In this document: piece after piece, positions 1-11,867 of the stretch
How the letters are laid out: each line of letters begins with the position of its first letter
Position numbering within the stretch: position 1 is the first letter of the stretch
NCBI GenBank assembly: GCA_021234155.1
Contig: JAJEKV010000017.1
Location: 4,808,792-4,872,791 of the forward strand
DNA length: 64,000 nucleotides
Reading direction: 5' to 3'
Origin: Isoetes taiwanensis
Lineage: Eukaryota; Streptophyta; Lycopodiopsida; Isoetales; Isoetaceae
The notes under the pieces: generated by a model
The model's database searches: none
What the model saw: only the letters and a program-made list of their open reading frames with translations
Told to the model about the DNA's origin: nothing
Made by a program: the position numbers and the translations under genes

Positions 1-196
1 GAGTGGCTACCGGATCTACCACTAATGCTACAAATACTCCCAACTTGCCTATTCCTCCACCCGGCTCCTCTCTATCGGGTCTACAAATATTACAAATATT
101 TCCTCTGTGCCCTCTTCTTCACAAATTCATAAACTTTTTTGAACGAGATCAACGCCCTTTCGGTCTGTTCCTCCATCAACACCTTATCATTTTGAG

Positions 197-1269
197 TTGA
201 CTATACCTGTTTCCCCCCCTTGCTATGATTCTTCCATGAATGCCAACCATTTTCTAAAAAACTTTGAAGACTATTATGAAGAACATGGGAGAAAGAAGGG
301 TTCCGTGTTTGCGAAATTCATCAAATGCATGAAGGGTGATGAGGCGGATCTTGGCTCGATTTTTGAGTCGTCTATAGGTACCAAAGGGGATGAATTGGAA
401 CACAAGTTTCTATCAAGGTTTGGTAAGGCTACTTCACCCCAGGATCTTGTCTTTGAACTCAACTCATTTTCCATTAGACTGGTGAGAGAGTAAAGCGGTA
501 TGTGGAGAGATTTAATTCTTATTTGCTAGTGTGTAACGGGGAATGGGGTTACTCATCCAACATTGCACCTAGTTGCTTCCTTTATCGAGAGGTTTGATGT
601 CTAGACCTAGGATCTATAGGAAGTTATTAAAATTACAAAAATTTGGTGAGTTGGATTCTATCCATAAAACATTTGTAAAGGCTGTAGATCTGGCAGAACT
701 ATTAAGCTATCTTCCTGATGAAGAGATCAGAGATCCATTTTATCCTCCTCATCATGGAACTGAACATGATTTACATTTTGCTAATCTGCTCCCATTTATC
801 AAGACAAAAAAGAGAAGAAGAAGTCCAAGGCTGAAGAATTGGATCCTCATGTTTTGGAGATGAAATCACGAGATCGATAAAAGTGTCCGAGGCACTTTTG
901 GAAGTTACCAAACAACTTCTTGAATTAAAAAATGATAAAGATGCCCCACCTCACGAATGCACAAACTGTGGTAAACCTTACCATAGAGCTGAGCAGTGTT
1001 TTGCAAGGCAATGTCCTAAGTGTCATAGAAGAGGTCACTTTGGTAGAGAATGTCCTGTTTGCTCTTTTTGCAAGGAAATAGGTCATGAGGAGAAGTATTG
1101 CAGTGTTAAGGCTTATTTTGAAAAACAAGATAAAGGTAAACAAATGTCAAATATAAGTTTTATTGAGACTTGTGCAGGAGAACAGGAAGAGCAAGATGTT
1201 ATGGTTGTGCAGACACGTGCCAGAGCTCATCCAAATGCATCTGAGGTTACATTCCACCTCATAAGGTAA
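197..1269 (+). pseudogene. gag: gag capsid/nucleocapsid remnant with three CCHC zinc knuckles
   Basis: Three frame-broken pieces (197-493, 573-863, 883-1269) read as a retrotransposon Gag. The first two resemble the helical capsid region. The last carries three consecutive C-x2-C-x4-H-x4-C zinc knuckles at about 958-1101: CTNCGKPYHRAEQC, CPKCHRRGHFGREC and CSFCKEIGHEEKYC. Such knuckles bind RNA during particle assembly. Most plant gypsy Gags that I know have one knuckle, so three in a row is unusual. Stops at about 494 and 861 and loss of a continuous frame show it is dead. Gag identity is firm from the knuckles and from the protease and pol that follow. Confidence 0.8.
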
Positions 1270-1539
1270 CATTTCAATCAGATCCTCAGAATATAGCTCC
1301 TCCTCCTGCTCAAAGGTATAAACAGAAAGATTCTGAGTTGGATGAATTTGAATTACTTATGAAAAATTCTAAGGTTACTGTGGATTTATTAACTTCTCTG
1401 AGAATTGCACCATCATACGGGGAAAAGTTGATCAAAAGCACTCCGGATATTGAAGAGGTTCTTTGCTGAAAACCGCAACAATATTTACGTGGCTTTGCAC
1501 GAGCAAACCGAAGATCCAGTGCTTTTACTTGTAGTGCTA

Positions 1540-1923
1540 CTATAGGAACTTCCCATCTAGACAAAGTTTTTCTTTGGATGGAGGTTCTTCTCTTAATGTT
1601 ATGCCTTATCATGTTATGAAGGCTTTGGATCTCAAGGTAGAAGATAATACTTCCATTGTTCTAAAATCGTTTTCAAATGCTAAAGTTGTGCCTAAGGGAA
1701 TAGTAAGAAATGTATCGTGAATCTGGGGGAATCATTGTCTTTGGCCACATTTGTGGTTGTTGATTTTGAAAATGTTAATCAAGCTAATATCTATGATCTA
1801 TTATTAGGAAGGAGATGGATGAAACAAGATGGATGCCGGACACAGTATGGTGCGAAGGCACTTGCACCATTTCAATGGAGCAACTTCATCAAACCGGCAA
1901 ACAAAACTGATCCCATCTGCTAA
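1540..1923 (+). pseudogene. Retroviral-type aspartic protease remnant
   Basis: After a frameshift the plus strand reads DGGSSLNVMPYHVMKAL at about 1578-1625, the active-site region of Tat/Athila-type gypsy proteases, in which D-G-G replaces the usual D-S/T-G. It continues through LLLGRRWM at about 1800, the end of the protease fold. The piece lies between the Gag zinc knuckles and the RNase H, as expected for gag-pol order. At least one frameshift near 1715 splits it, so it is inactive. Annotation rests on the motif and its position only. Confidence 0.65.
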
Positions 1924-2055
1924 CATTAGGTTCATAGATGTGGACATACTCTGGGGAAGAAGATTTGGGTGTTTACAATTTAGGCACGGATGCTAGTATA
2001 CATGAAGAGGTTGTCAACTTTGCTTACATGCATGTTGAATCTCGATCGAAGGCAA

Positions 2056-2440
2056 AAAAGCCTATCTCTCGGGTTTGATGGAGGTATGTCAAAAAAGCGG
2101 GGATTGCTTCTTACGCTGCTATTTTGAAGGATCTGATTTTAAGTTGATGACTAAGATAGGGAGAATTCACCCTAATATTTCTTCTAATGCAGCAGAATAC
2201 AAAGCCCTCATTGCAGAGGTTTACAAGAAGCAAGGTGTATGAGTATTTCTCATATTGTTATTTATGGAGACTCACAACTTGTTTGTAGACAAATCTTGGG
2301 AGAATATCGAACTAAACATCAAGACATGGAGGATCTGAGTGCTCAAGCCAGAGAATTATTAACTTTTTTGATCATTGGGAGATTTTACATATTCCTAGAT
2401 CTAAAATTTTGAAGGCTGACTCATTGTGCGAGAAAAACCC
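2056..2440 (+). pseudogene. Archaeal/plant-type RNase H domain located upstream of the RT
   Basis: Reading across two frameshifts gives the pattern of an additional, archaeal-type RNase H: FDGG at about 2073-2084 (first catalytic Asp), NAAEYKALIAE at about 2189-2221 (catalytic Glu), YGDSQLV at about 2264-2284 (second Asp) and a KADSL segment at about 2416-2430 (last Asp). In the Tat elements I know this domain follows the usual RNase H and precedes integrase. Here it lies between protease and reverse transcriptase, and a separate gypsy RNase H occurs downstream at 3561-3890. The domain call is fairly strong because all four acidic positions are visible; the order could reflect a rearranged copy. 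Confidence 0.7.
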
Positions 2441-2839
2441 TTATGGAGTATTTATGCGAAGGAGCTATTCAAGAGGATGTCTTAGATGAAGAGGAGCTTT
2501 CCCAATTCCATCCCATCTTAACTATCAACCTAGCACAAGAGGAATCACTTAAAGAGCTTGAAGTGCATAAAGGAGGTATATCTAGGACCACAAATGGGAG
2601 ACTTATATAATGAAGGTGATCAAGGTAAAATGGTTGAGTTATTTGAGGATTGGGTGGATGTTTTTGCTTGGGAGTATTGAACTGAAAGGGGTTGATAAAA
2701 AATTTGTGAGTTTGAAATTAAGGTTCGAGAAGATGCCAAACCTGTTATCATCGAAGTTGAGAAGAATTAATTCTTCACTTTTGGATCTTATCAAACAAAG
2801 TCGCTGTTTAAAATGCTGAGGGGAATCGGGTTTGGTAGT

Positions 2840-3574
2840 GCCTATTGTGAATCCTTCACGGGTTTCATGCATTGTTCGATATTAAAAAAAAAATGGTTCT
2901 TTGAGAATTTGTGTAGATTATAGAGATCTTAATAAGGCTACTATTAAAGATTGTTATCCCTTGCCTTTTTAGAAGAAATCATTTATGCGATGGTTGGTAA
3001 ATCCATGTACTCATTTTTGGGCCGGTTTCTGGATTTAATCGGATAAGCATCAAACGGGAAGATCAGCCCAAAACATCTTTCATCACTCCATGGGGAACAT
3101 TTGCAATGAAAAGGATGCCTTTTGGTTTGATGAATGCCCTGCTACATTTCAGAGGGTTATGGACATTGTTTTTGCAAGCATGACTCGAACAATTTAGAGT
3201 TTTTGGATGATTTATGCTTAGGTACTTGAAGTAAGTGACCATATTTGAACTAACAAGGATATTTATATTATGCAGACGAGCTGGAGTTAATCTAAATCCC
3301 AAAAAAGTGCATCTTTTTGTCATCCAAAGGTCAATTGTTAGGCCATGAGGTCTCTGCCCAGGGTCTTCAAGTAGCTGAAGAAAAAATCATTGCCTTAAAG
3401 AAGCTTCAGGTTCCTAAGACACTTAGAGATGTCAAAGAATTTATGGGGATGACTTCTTTTTTGAGAATTTATGTGCCTAATTTCTCTCACCATGTTAGTC
3501 CTATTTCCAAACTAACCAGAGTAGGCCATGTTAGTAAAAAAAAGAAAGTAAATACAAAGTTTGTTGTTTGGTGA
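2840..3574 (+). pseudogene. Ty3/gypsy reverse transcriptase remnant
   Basis: Scattered frames encode the fingers and palm: LRICVDYRDLNKAT near 2905-2945, then TSFITPWGTFAMKRMPFGLMNAP near 3075-3145. A frame at about 3195-3215 reads F-L-D-D, the usual Y-x-D-D active site with Phe in place of Tyr. 3317-3574 encodes the thumb and connection region, ending in LRDVKEFMGMTSFLR and LTRVG. Stops and frame changes (for example near 2968 and 3195) make it inactive. Family knowledge: this enzyme copies the element's RNA into cDNA. Confidence 0.8.
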
Positions 3575-3890
3575 TGAATGTGAGAAAGCCTTTGTGCAGA
3601 TTATAGAAGCTATTTGCCATGCCACTCGTTTAAAAACTCCAGATCTCTCACTGCCATTCACAGTCTATATTACTGTTACCAAAAAAGCTGTTGGAATTGC
3701 TATTTTGCAGGAAAAGCACCCCATTGCCTTTGCAAGCAAACAATGGTCTCAAACTGAAGAAAGGTATGCCAAGATTGAAAGAAGTCATTTTGCTCTTATT
3801 TTTTTGATAGAAAAGCGAGGGACATCTTCCAAAAATCTGCAGATGTTTTTGTCTACATGCGTGAGAATCCCATGCCTTTTTGTATGGTAA
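3561..3890 (+). pseudogene. Gypsy RNase H domain remnant (second RNase H of the element)
   Basis: The 109-residue frame begins with CEKAFVQI and runs through LSLPFTVYITVTKKAVGIAI, PIAFASKQWSQTEERYAKIE and FALIF. This is the canonical gypsy RNase H that follows RT. The first catalytic Asp (normally in a Y-x-D-A-S context) appears replaced by Thr in VYITVTKKA, while the Glu of YAKIER is kept, so the domain would be inactive even without the frameshift near 3830. Together with the domain at 2056-2440 the element encodes two RNase H folds. Confidence 0.75.
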
Positions 3891-4249
3891 GAAATTGGAA
3901 AAACCCAAGCTTCATAGGTGGGCTTGTAGGCTCCAATCTTATGATTTAAAAGTAAAGGTCATCCATGTCTTAAACAACGAGTTTGTATTTACCTGCTGCT
4001 TATTTTGAACATGAGGAAGTAGTACAAGAGGAAGAAATGACCAACCTTGTTGTAAATGGGCAAGACTTTTCAGATAAACAGGCTCAAGGTTGGCAGCAAC
4101 CTATTAGAAGATTCCTCCAATATCAAGAGATACCTCCTGAATTTTCTAAAAGCCAAGCTTACAAGTTTAGACTAAAATGTTTGACTTACTCTTTGGTTGG
4201 AGATATTTTGTGCAAGGTAAGCAGGGGATGGTGTTCTTCTAAGGTGTGT

Positions 4250-5150
4250 TGATGAAGATGAGGCTGCCACGGTACTTTTGGCCGAGAATCATAAAGGTGT
4301 TTGTGGTGGTCATTTTGCGTGAACACACAACTGCCAAGAAGATATTAAGGTCCGGATATTTCGGCCTCATTTATTTAGAGATTGTTATCATGTCATAAAA
4401 CTTGTCACCAATGCCAAATATTTGGTAAGAAAATTTTGCATCCTGCCCCTCTTACTGGAATTGTGTCCCCAGGTCCATTTCAAGTTTGGGGACTAGATTA
4501 TGTTGGCCCTATAAATCCCCCATCTTCAGCCCAGCATGAATACATTGTTGTAGTAGAGATCTATTTACCAAATGGTGGAAGCGACACCTTTGAGAAAAGC
4601 AAATGCATATACCCTTTTGATTTTTTACATGAAAACATTTGCTCTAGGTTTGGCATCCCTTTTAAAATTTTGGTGATAGAGGCTCTACTTTTATTAATGA
4701 GGTTATTAATTTTTCGTCTCAAGTCTCAAAATCAGGCATGTGAAAAGCTCAGCCTATTATCCTCAAAGGAAATGGCCAAAGGCTGAGTCTACTAACAAAG
4801 TGCTTAAGGGTATTTTGCGAGAAGGCAGGTTTGCCAAAACCAAAAAGATTGGCATTTGAAATTATATGATGCCCTTTGGGCTCATAGAATCCTTGCTAAA
4901 GTCGCTACTAATGCTTCTCCTTTTCGGTTTGGTTTATGGAGTTGAAGCGGTTATTCTGTTGAGTTGGAAATTCCCTCATTGAGGATGGCACTCAAATTGG
5001 ACACGGAGTTTCTTGAAGCATTAAAACACAGGTATGAAGTTTTGCTAAAATTGGATGAGGATAGATTTGATGAGAAAATCTCAATCTACTTAAGAAAGCT
5101 AGGAGTCTGGCTGACTTTTAAAGGCAGACTCACAAGCTCAAGATAAATTT
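4250..5150 (+). pseudogene. Ty3/gypsy integrase remnant
   Basis: The H-H-C-C zinc-binding region is visible across frames: ENHKGVCGGHF at about 4287-4319 and CHKTCHQCQ at about 4386-4412. The catalytic core start GLDYVGPINPP follows at about 4489-4521, with the first catalytic Asp in LDY. Later pieces (RFGIPFKI near 4650, and the 60-residue frame at 4964-5146) fit the rest of the core and the C-terminal region. Stops throughout. Integrase inserts retrotransposon cDNA into host DNA; this copy cannot. Confidence 0.75.
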
Positions 5151-5340
5151 TCTCCATTAGAATTTGGTGCTCAAATGGAATCTTTGCATGAGATGAAGGT
5201 AAGCTATCTAAATTTGAAAATCCTTGGGAAGGTCCTTATCGATTCTAGGAGAGGCTCGGTTTGCTCATCTTATAGGCTGATTGATCTTAATGGGTTTAGA
5301 GCTGCCAAATCCTATTAACATTCAAGCATCTTAAGAGATA

Positions 5341-6550
5341 TTGGCCTCAGCATGCATGCTTGAGCCTATTTGCTTCCACATAATTATCTATTTTGGCTTA
5401 AATTAGGCTAATTAGTTGAAACTTTAAATTTCTTTTGAATAGATTTGCATATTTGATAGTTATGTTGGGTTCTAGTTGTAATTCTTACTTAGGAGTTTGC
5501 TAGTGTGGTTGTATTGAAATCTCTTATAAGCTGTGCCATCAAGATAATTTTTCTTTGAGGTTGACTAATGTGTATTCTTTTTTGAAGTAAAGCCATGCTC
5601 TGATTAGACAAGTTTCAAAAAGAAGACGAGAGATTTTTCATTGATCAAAAATAAAAACATTACACATGTCACATTTGGATGAGTCTTTAAAAAGGCTAGA
5701 TCTTTTCATCAAGCCCCAATGCTATCGGTTTGGGCTTTGAATGAATGGTAGGTATCTGTTTGAAGGGAAAAGAGATTGTAGCATCAAAAGACTATTGAAC
5801 CTGGTAAAAAGCTTTTCATGGTGCCAAATACATAGTGTTCTTCATCCCAAAGGTTCTCTTTGAAGTTTAAAATGCATTTCTTTTATCATAAGAAGCATCG
5901 AGAGAGCCATAGTTATCTGCTAGCATCTGTGAGAGTAAAATAATTGCCTATATCATCAAAGCGAGCATCTGTCGACTCATGGTGGTGCTTACATAAGAAG
6001 TAGTGTATATGTAGCATCGTATGCATTCCCTTGAAAAATTCTGGCCCAAAGAGCCTTTGTGTCCCGATATCCGTTCTGTTAGTTTTTCTGATAAGTTTTT
6101 GTCCAAAAGCGACACATTGCATGGTGCTCATGGTTCATGTCTTCTTTGAAGAGTTCTTTTTAATCGGGAAGCTTGTGTCAAAATTCTTACCCTCTATTAT
6201 GCTTTGTCTCGGATATGCATTTTGCCTTGAGTAAATTTGAGCGTGGAAGAGGTTCTTCATTAATTAAGACATTGTCCCCGTGCATCATGTATTTACTTCT
6301 TGCAGTCTGATCCTCCATAAGGAATGGGAATACACATGTGGCTGGATCAATCTCGGGGAACACTCCTAAATTGTTTTGGTTCATTTGTTACATTGTCCCC
6401 GATATGGGTGTGTGGTAGGAAAAAGGAGCCATGATCGGGGAAAGGAGCTCGAGATTCTTGAGCTTTCGAGCAGAGAAGAAAAAGCGATTAGGTTTTCGAT
6501 TCTCGATGGTATGAATTTTTGAAAAATTCAAATGGTTGTATGAGTAAGAT
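5341..6550. other. A/T-rich non-coding stretch after the gypsy pol
   Basis: No coding motif or RNA gene was recognised on either strand. It is probably the 3' untranslated region or LTR of the preceding element, but no matching 5' LTR is in the window to prove this. Confidence 0.4.
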
Positions 6551-6554
6551 TTTG

Positions 6555-6594
<40 letters not shown>

Positions 6595-6625
6595 CCAATG
6601 GTTCTATGAGTAAGATTTTTGAATA
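6515..6625. repeat. Short tandem duplication separated by a 38-base poly(A) run
   Basis: The motif tggttgtatgagtaagattt occurs at about 6531 and again, with one change, at about 6599. An uninterrupted run of 38 A at 6555-6592 lies between. It looks like a duplicated unit whose A-run expanded, not a LINE tail, because the same unit flanks both sides. Confidence 0.6.
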
Positions 6626-6699
6626 GTTGAGGTCTAGTTAAATATGGTAGATTTTGCTATGCTTTAACAAGTTGAGTGTTGTCATTTTCAGGTCCATCT

Positions 6700-7095
6700 T
6701 ACCACTTTCATTTGTCTTGAGTTGGCCTCTTTCCATCTAGCCTTGTTTCCTTGTGCAATCCCAAGAGTGCTAATCCTATATTGCTATTCACCTTTTATTT
6801 AGCTTTTTCAGGGCTAATTTGCTTCTCATTGTCATATCTTGAGGTTCTTTGGTTCTAAATTCTCACTTGTCTTAAGTTGACTTGCCTTCCATTTAGCCTT
6901 TGCTCCCTAATGAACTCTCAAGAGTGCTAATCCTATATTGTTATTCATCCTCTAATTAGCACTCATGCTAACTTGGTTATTATTGTCATATATAGGTTCA
7001 TCCACTTTTCTCCATCTTCACTGTCTTGAGTTGACCTACCCTCCATTTGATCTTCTTCTCCTATCATTCACTTCATCACCTATGCTACGCCCCAT
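6700..7095. repeat. Three imperfect tandem repeats of about 150 bp
   Basis: A unit containing 'cttgtcttgagttg', 'ccatttagcctt' and 'aagagtgctaatcctatatt' recurs starting near 6703, 6858 and 7015, with growing divergence. Tandem repeats between pol and the 3' LTR are common in Tat/Ogre elements, so this may belong to the element at 1-5340 (inference). Confidence 0.6.
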
Positions 7096-7099
7096 ATTT

Positions 7100-9649
7100 T
7101 CCATCAACTGCGGAGTAAATCTACCCTCTCACCACTTGATGATATTTGAAGACCCTTCGGGTTAGCATTTTTTCCTTGAGGAAATTTGAGGGGACCAGCC
7201 TCATTCTTTCCTTTGAGGAGATGTTGCCCCTTTTTGGGCAACATGGACCAACATGATACTTAGAGTTTCAAGATTGGAAGATATTTGTTGAAGTTTGGAA
7301 GACATGTGGTTAGCTTTTGAGGTTTCATCTTAAGTTATTTCCTATCACTCATGGGGTAAGAGTTAGTGCTATTTTGATCCTGCTAGAGTTTGGAAGAAAT
7401 TTGTCCAAGATTGGAAGACCCTTGGGATCTTGCTTATATAGCCTAATTCTTTCCTTTGAGGAAGTTTTTTCTAAGTTACATTTTTATTTCTTGAAGACCA
7501 GGCAAAGGATATAGCAAGTTATACAAGGAGCTACAAAGCATTTTGCTCAAATTCATTTATATGGAGCTTAATTGAGTTGCACCAATGGTTTAGGAGTCAC
7601 ACTTATGAAGATGGTCACTTGGGAATTGATATTTGCTCTTATATTGGCCTTGAAGTTTGGAAGATTTTTTTTAGAAGATTGGAAGACCCTTAGGCCTTGA
7701 GCAAAACTATGTTCATCATAAGGTATGATTTGAGCTTTTGAGATAAGATCATGTGCTACAGGGGTTTCCATCCTTCATCTATTCCACCTTTCCATACCTC
7801 ACTTCCACCTTTTCATACCCTCTTCCATTACTTCACTACCTATATTTTTATTGGCCTCACCATCACTTGTAAATTGCTCTCAAAAGATCATAAAAAACCT
7901 CAAGAGCAATGGAGTTTGATTTTTACCATCATCTCATCCTTCTAAACCCCACCATAGCTTTTTCCACCATTTTTCCATTTGTTTTATGATTTTTTTCCAC
8001 CATTTCCAAGTTTGAAAATCCATTGACCAAGGTCAAAAGGGCCAAAATTTCGAGTATTTCAGTTTGACCGGAAACCCTCATTTGAAGCTTGACCAAAATG
8101 AGCTAAATTGGCTTTTAAAAATCAAAAAAGACCTTGGGAAGCCTCTCAAAATTTATTTCTTGGGATCGTGCTAGAGAAAATAAAAATAAAAACCTATTCT
8201 AGCCTATATCTACCCCTATCACTATTTTCCACCTCGGCTTAAATTCCACCTCGGCCCCCATTGGTCCGTGGCGGCGGGGGGGGCCTCGAAATTTGGTGGC
8301 ACAACCCTTACTGCGTGTACGCCAAATTCAATAAAGCTGACTCGGACTTTTCAATTTATATCCTTATCTTCGAACTATTTAGGCTGTGGGATATATCGAG
8401 CCTTGCAAAACCCTAAAACGGAACACCTTTCATCGGCTGATTGGTGCCCAAATCTGATTGAATCCGCCCTTTTGCTCCCCGATTCATCCTCCTAGACCTT
8501 TTCCGAAACCCCTGGAACTCTCTGTGGCACTTGATCTATAGAAACTTGCTCAAATTTGGCCGGAAATCACTCAACCGAGCTGGTTTTTGGGAAGGGCGAT
8601 TTTAATCCAAGAATGCGAGATCATTTAATCACCCCCTCGGAGATATACCTCGTGATCGGGAGCATTCTATATTCTTGATATTTTCATGATCTGTTTCTAC
8701 TCCAAATTCAGCTAATCCTTTCGAGATTGAAGATTAAGCTGCATTGTGTTTGAAGACCAGCCGTGTGTTGTGGTGACCCGACATCAAAACTTCTACTACA
8801 ACTCAAATTATCTTCTTATTTTCTTCTTTTGATGATTTACGGATTTTTAGAAGCTCACAAGTGCCTTGAGATTTATTCTCGGGCATTATTTTTGGGAATT
8901 ATTTCTTTGAGACTTGAGAACTCTGTGATATCTCTGGTTATAATGCATATTCTCTGCTGGAAAAATAGTGTTAGCATTTTCTCATATTACAAATCTATTC
9001 TTGCTTTTGTCAAACCAATAGAAATCAGATATTTCAAGATGAAACCAAATTTAATAGTCATTTCTCATCCTTAAATAGACTTGAGTAGTGTTTATATGCA
9101 AAAAAGACAAAGGAAAAGTAGCTTTTCCATAAGCTATTCTGTTGTGTGTGACGAAATTGAGTCGTGGTCTATCTCGAGAAAAAATCATAAGCGTTTGCTT
9201 ATCAATTAAACCTTATGCACGTGATCTAGGGTTCATTTTGAAGTATGCGCACAAAATCCCAACTCAAAATTCGCCACCAAACTCCATACGCAAATTTTGG
9301 TTTCTGTTTTGGCATTGACCACTTTTTGGTGAGCTTTGACATTGATTTTCTTGGTCTTCCTTTATCCAAATCAAGGCGGACTTTCACCGGTAGCTTCCCT
9401 CGCTTGTTTGTGAACCATACCAAAAATCCAAACTCAAAAATCTTTAAAGTATGATTGCTGGATTGATTTTGGCTCTGACAGTCTTTTCTGCTTCAGGGAT
9501 TGTAGTGATTTGGAAAAATCTAGCATTTCAAATTGAGTTCTTTTGCTTATATGATTGAGGATTGATCACCCTAAGTGATCTGGAGGTCCTGACCAGTTTT
9601 CTTTGTACTTCCTTTGAGGTTAGGCTAAAATTCCAGGTTTTAGGCTAAC
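7100..9649. other. Non-coding stretch, no gene recognised
   Basis: Mixed A/T-rich DNA with recurring short words such as 'tttggaagat' and 'ttctttcctttgagga' (7190-7700) and a GC-richer patch near 8260-8300. Open frames here are short and show no family motif. It may be the remainder of the gypsy element's 3' end and LTR, but I could not define boundaries. Confidence 0.35.
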
Positions 9650-10757
9650 ACATCCTCAAAATAATGCTGAGTCTTGGTGTGGGCAAGCCAGAATAATTTA
9701 GAGCCTTACATTTGTGATACATGCCCAACATGTTTTTTTTTTTAATTTCACTGAATCACTTGCTTTGTAACAGCCACATGCCAGGGCCGAGGTTTGAAAC
9801 TGGATATGGATGCACACGTTTGGGAACTGGATTCTCATGTCAACATGCCTTTAAACTTTAAACCCTTCGTCCTTGTAGTCATAAAATAACCAATGAAAAA
9901 ACAGAAAATAAAATGCTCTGAAACTTTCTACAGATAACGCAAATGATTAGATTCTCACTTAATTAGAAAGGTCCTTTAGCATGAAAAATGGCATTTAAGC
10001 TAGAGTGTAGAACATGGTCAGCAAGAATATTCTATATTCATCTGCTTACTGAAGCGCCCATGAGTCAGACCGCATTAAAACGGGCAAAAAAAATGACATG
10101 TTGCAGCAAAGAACATGCTGGAACGATTCTGACCCAAGAAGGGGACTCTCATTCTATTTTGTTCAATCAAGGAAATAGGTAAGGATCGTATCTGGGTTGT
10201 TTGTCTTCGTGATAAAAAAAGCAGTGTTGCACACGTTTAGCCCGATTGCTTCGGATGCCTTGTACAATCACATGATGACATGCATGTATCTGTCCATATA
10301 AAATTTGATAGAGATACAAAGGACTTTTTATAAAGGCGAGCAACTAACTTTGTATCGTACAACAGTAGCAATTTGAATGTCATGTTATATGCGGCATGGC
10401 GTAAAAATGGCGTAGTGTAGCCAAAAACATTTACAAACCTTGTTGATGTCCTTGCAAGCATGGCCTTACACGTAAGTCAATATAAAAGAAAGATTAATTT
10501 TCACCAATCCATGTCTTAGAATCCATTTTTGACTCACGCCTAACATTTATAGAATGCAATTTTTCCATCAATAGCACATTGTTTTCTCCAATCTACACCA
10601 CATAAGAAGGCCCCCAACAAAGCCACTAAAACTATGCTTTTTGGCGTTAGGACTAAGATTGCCAAGCTTTGCAACTAAGAGTAACCGGTGTCATGCTCCC
10701 TCTTTTTGTAAGAAGAATCATGAGTAAGGCCTCTAAAGCGACCTTGGCTTACCTCGA

Positions 10758-10864
10758 CCTCAGCCTCGGCTTTGTTAATATTAGTAGGCATGGAAATTAA
10801 AAGAGATGAAGGTAAAATATCATGCGGGGCATTCACCTTAAGATTCTCAAGATTGAGCCGTTTA
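10758..10864 (-). pseudogene. Exon-like captured host fragment in H1 (GHLSKRLNLENLKVNAPHD...)
   Basis: On the minus strand a tract ending in 'aaaggtgcag' acts as a possible splice acceptor, followed by an open segment that starts GHLSKRLNLENLKVNAPHD and ends NKAEAEVE, then 'gtaagc', a good donor. The same exon-like segment is conserved but damaged at 19740-19865 in copy B. I do not recognise the protein family. It is most simply an internal exon picked up by the Helitron-like element. Confidence 0.4.
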
Positions 10865-11267
10865 CTTAAATGGCCCTGCACCTTTTATCCACGAAATTGA
10901 TTTCTGATTCTTGCAAATGGTTAACTTTGCATAAAAAAACAACAGATGCAACTAAGGCATTATTTTAAATGCATCATGCAAGAAGATATTACGATGATTT
11001 CAAATGCACAAAAAACATCACGACTCCAACTAATGGAATCACGTGCTATCACTTTCGGATTCGGGAAGGCTGGAACCATCGAAAAGCGATCCATTATGCG
11101 GATCCTCTAACCTTGCCAAATCCAAATTTTTCGTTGCCTTGATGATCTACGCCTAACCGCGCGGGTTGTTTGCATGAGGAACTAAAATAGGTCTCACCAT
11201 AAAATACTACTAAACCCTAACTGCGCCCGGAATTTTGTTCTTATGATTATCAGCATTGCTCTTCTTA

Positions 11268-11498
11268 CTTATGATTCCTTGCTAAACCTGCCACGATCCT
11301 CCGAGCTACCATAATGGGCCTGGCCAAAACCAAACCAAATAAAAACGGCAGGGAAAAATCCCAAAACGTCCATAGTCTGGAGCAAGATCCGTTGCTTGCG
11401 GTGAGGATTCGGCCGAGCCGATTCTGCTGAGCCATGAGAGCCAGCTTAGGGATTCGTCTGGGAGGTGCCGGAGTAGCCTCGCTCCCTTCGCCTGCCAT
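11268..11498 (-). pseudogene. Exon-like captured 5' host fragment in H1 (MAGEGSEATPAPPRR...)
   Basis: A minus-strand frame of 77 residues starts MAGEGSEATPAPPRRIPKL after a GC-rich leader (the 'gccgccctcgctaacccta' region on the plus strand) and closes next to 'ataagtaaga', a plausible splice donor. Composition and the GC-rich leader look like a plant first exon. No family recognised. Copy B (about 20220-20470) has the same segment with frame changes, some of which may be sequencing errors. Confidence 0.35.
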
Positions 11499-11867
11499 GG
11501 ATACTGCTGCAATCGTCGCCGCCTCAGGCCGCCGCCCTCGCTAACCCTAGCAAAAAAAAAAAACCAAGTTATCTTAAGAATATGACGTGGCATCATCCCC
11601 TCCATTGGCTTGATCAAATCTGGAGCGTCCAAATTAGGGCTGGGTCCAACACTTACACTATAACATTATAATATAAGATGCATGACATCTACTGATTTTA
11701 CATGTGCTAAAAATGCCCATCTTTGTCATGCATATAAGTTTCTAGTAGATATTGTTTTTCCTCATGATTGAAAGATTATATTTTGTAGAAATCCAAAAAC
11801 TTTGTGTTTACATCAATTAGAAGATTAGAATACGTATGTTTTACTAAAGTTGTTTCATTATGTTGTT

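Larger units (their letters stand above)
1..5340 (+). mobile_element. Decayed Ty3/gypsy retrotransposon, Tat-like, 5' part outside window
   Basis: Fragments of gag, aspartic protease, RNase H, reverse transcriptase, a second RNase H and integrase follow one another on the plus strand, broken by many stops and frameshifts. The protease motif DGGSSLN and an archaeal-type extra RNase H are family traits of the plant Tat/Ogre group of Ty3/gypsy elements; assignment to Tat is my inference. No LTR is identified: the 5' LTR would lie left of the window and I could not delimit a 3' LTR, although the tandem-repeat-rich DNA to about 9600 could be the long 3' untranslated region typical of Tat elements. 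No reading frame is long enough to be functional. Confidence 0.85.
9650..11678 (-). mobile_element. Helitron-like element H1, copy A
   Basis: Read on the minus strand it begins with TCTTATATTATAATG at 11678-11664, preceded by A, as expected for a Helitron 5' end (TC terminus, A|T target). The same terminus ends H2 at 22569 and, slightly changed, H3 at 24441. The 3' hairpin-CTRR end was not found near 9650, so this may be the 5' part of the element within a larger duplicated block. It carries exon-like host sequence on the same strand. Confidence 0.6.
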
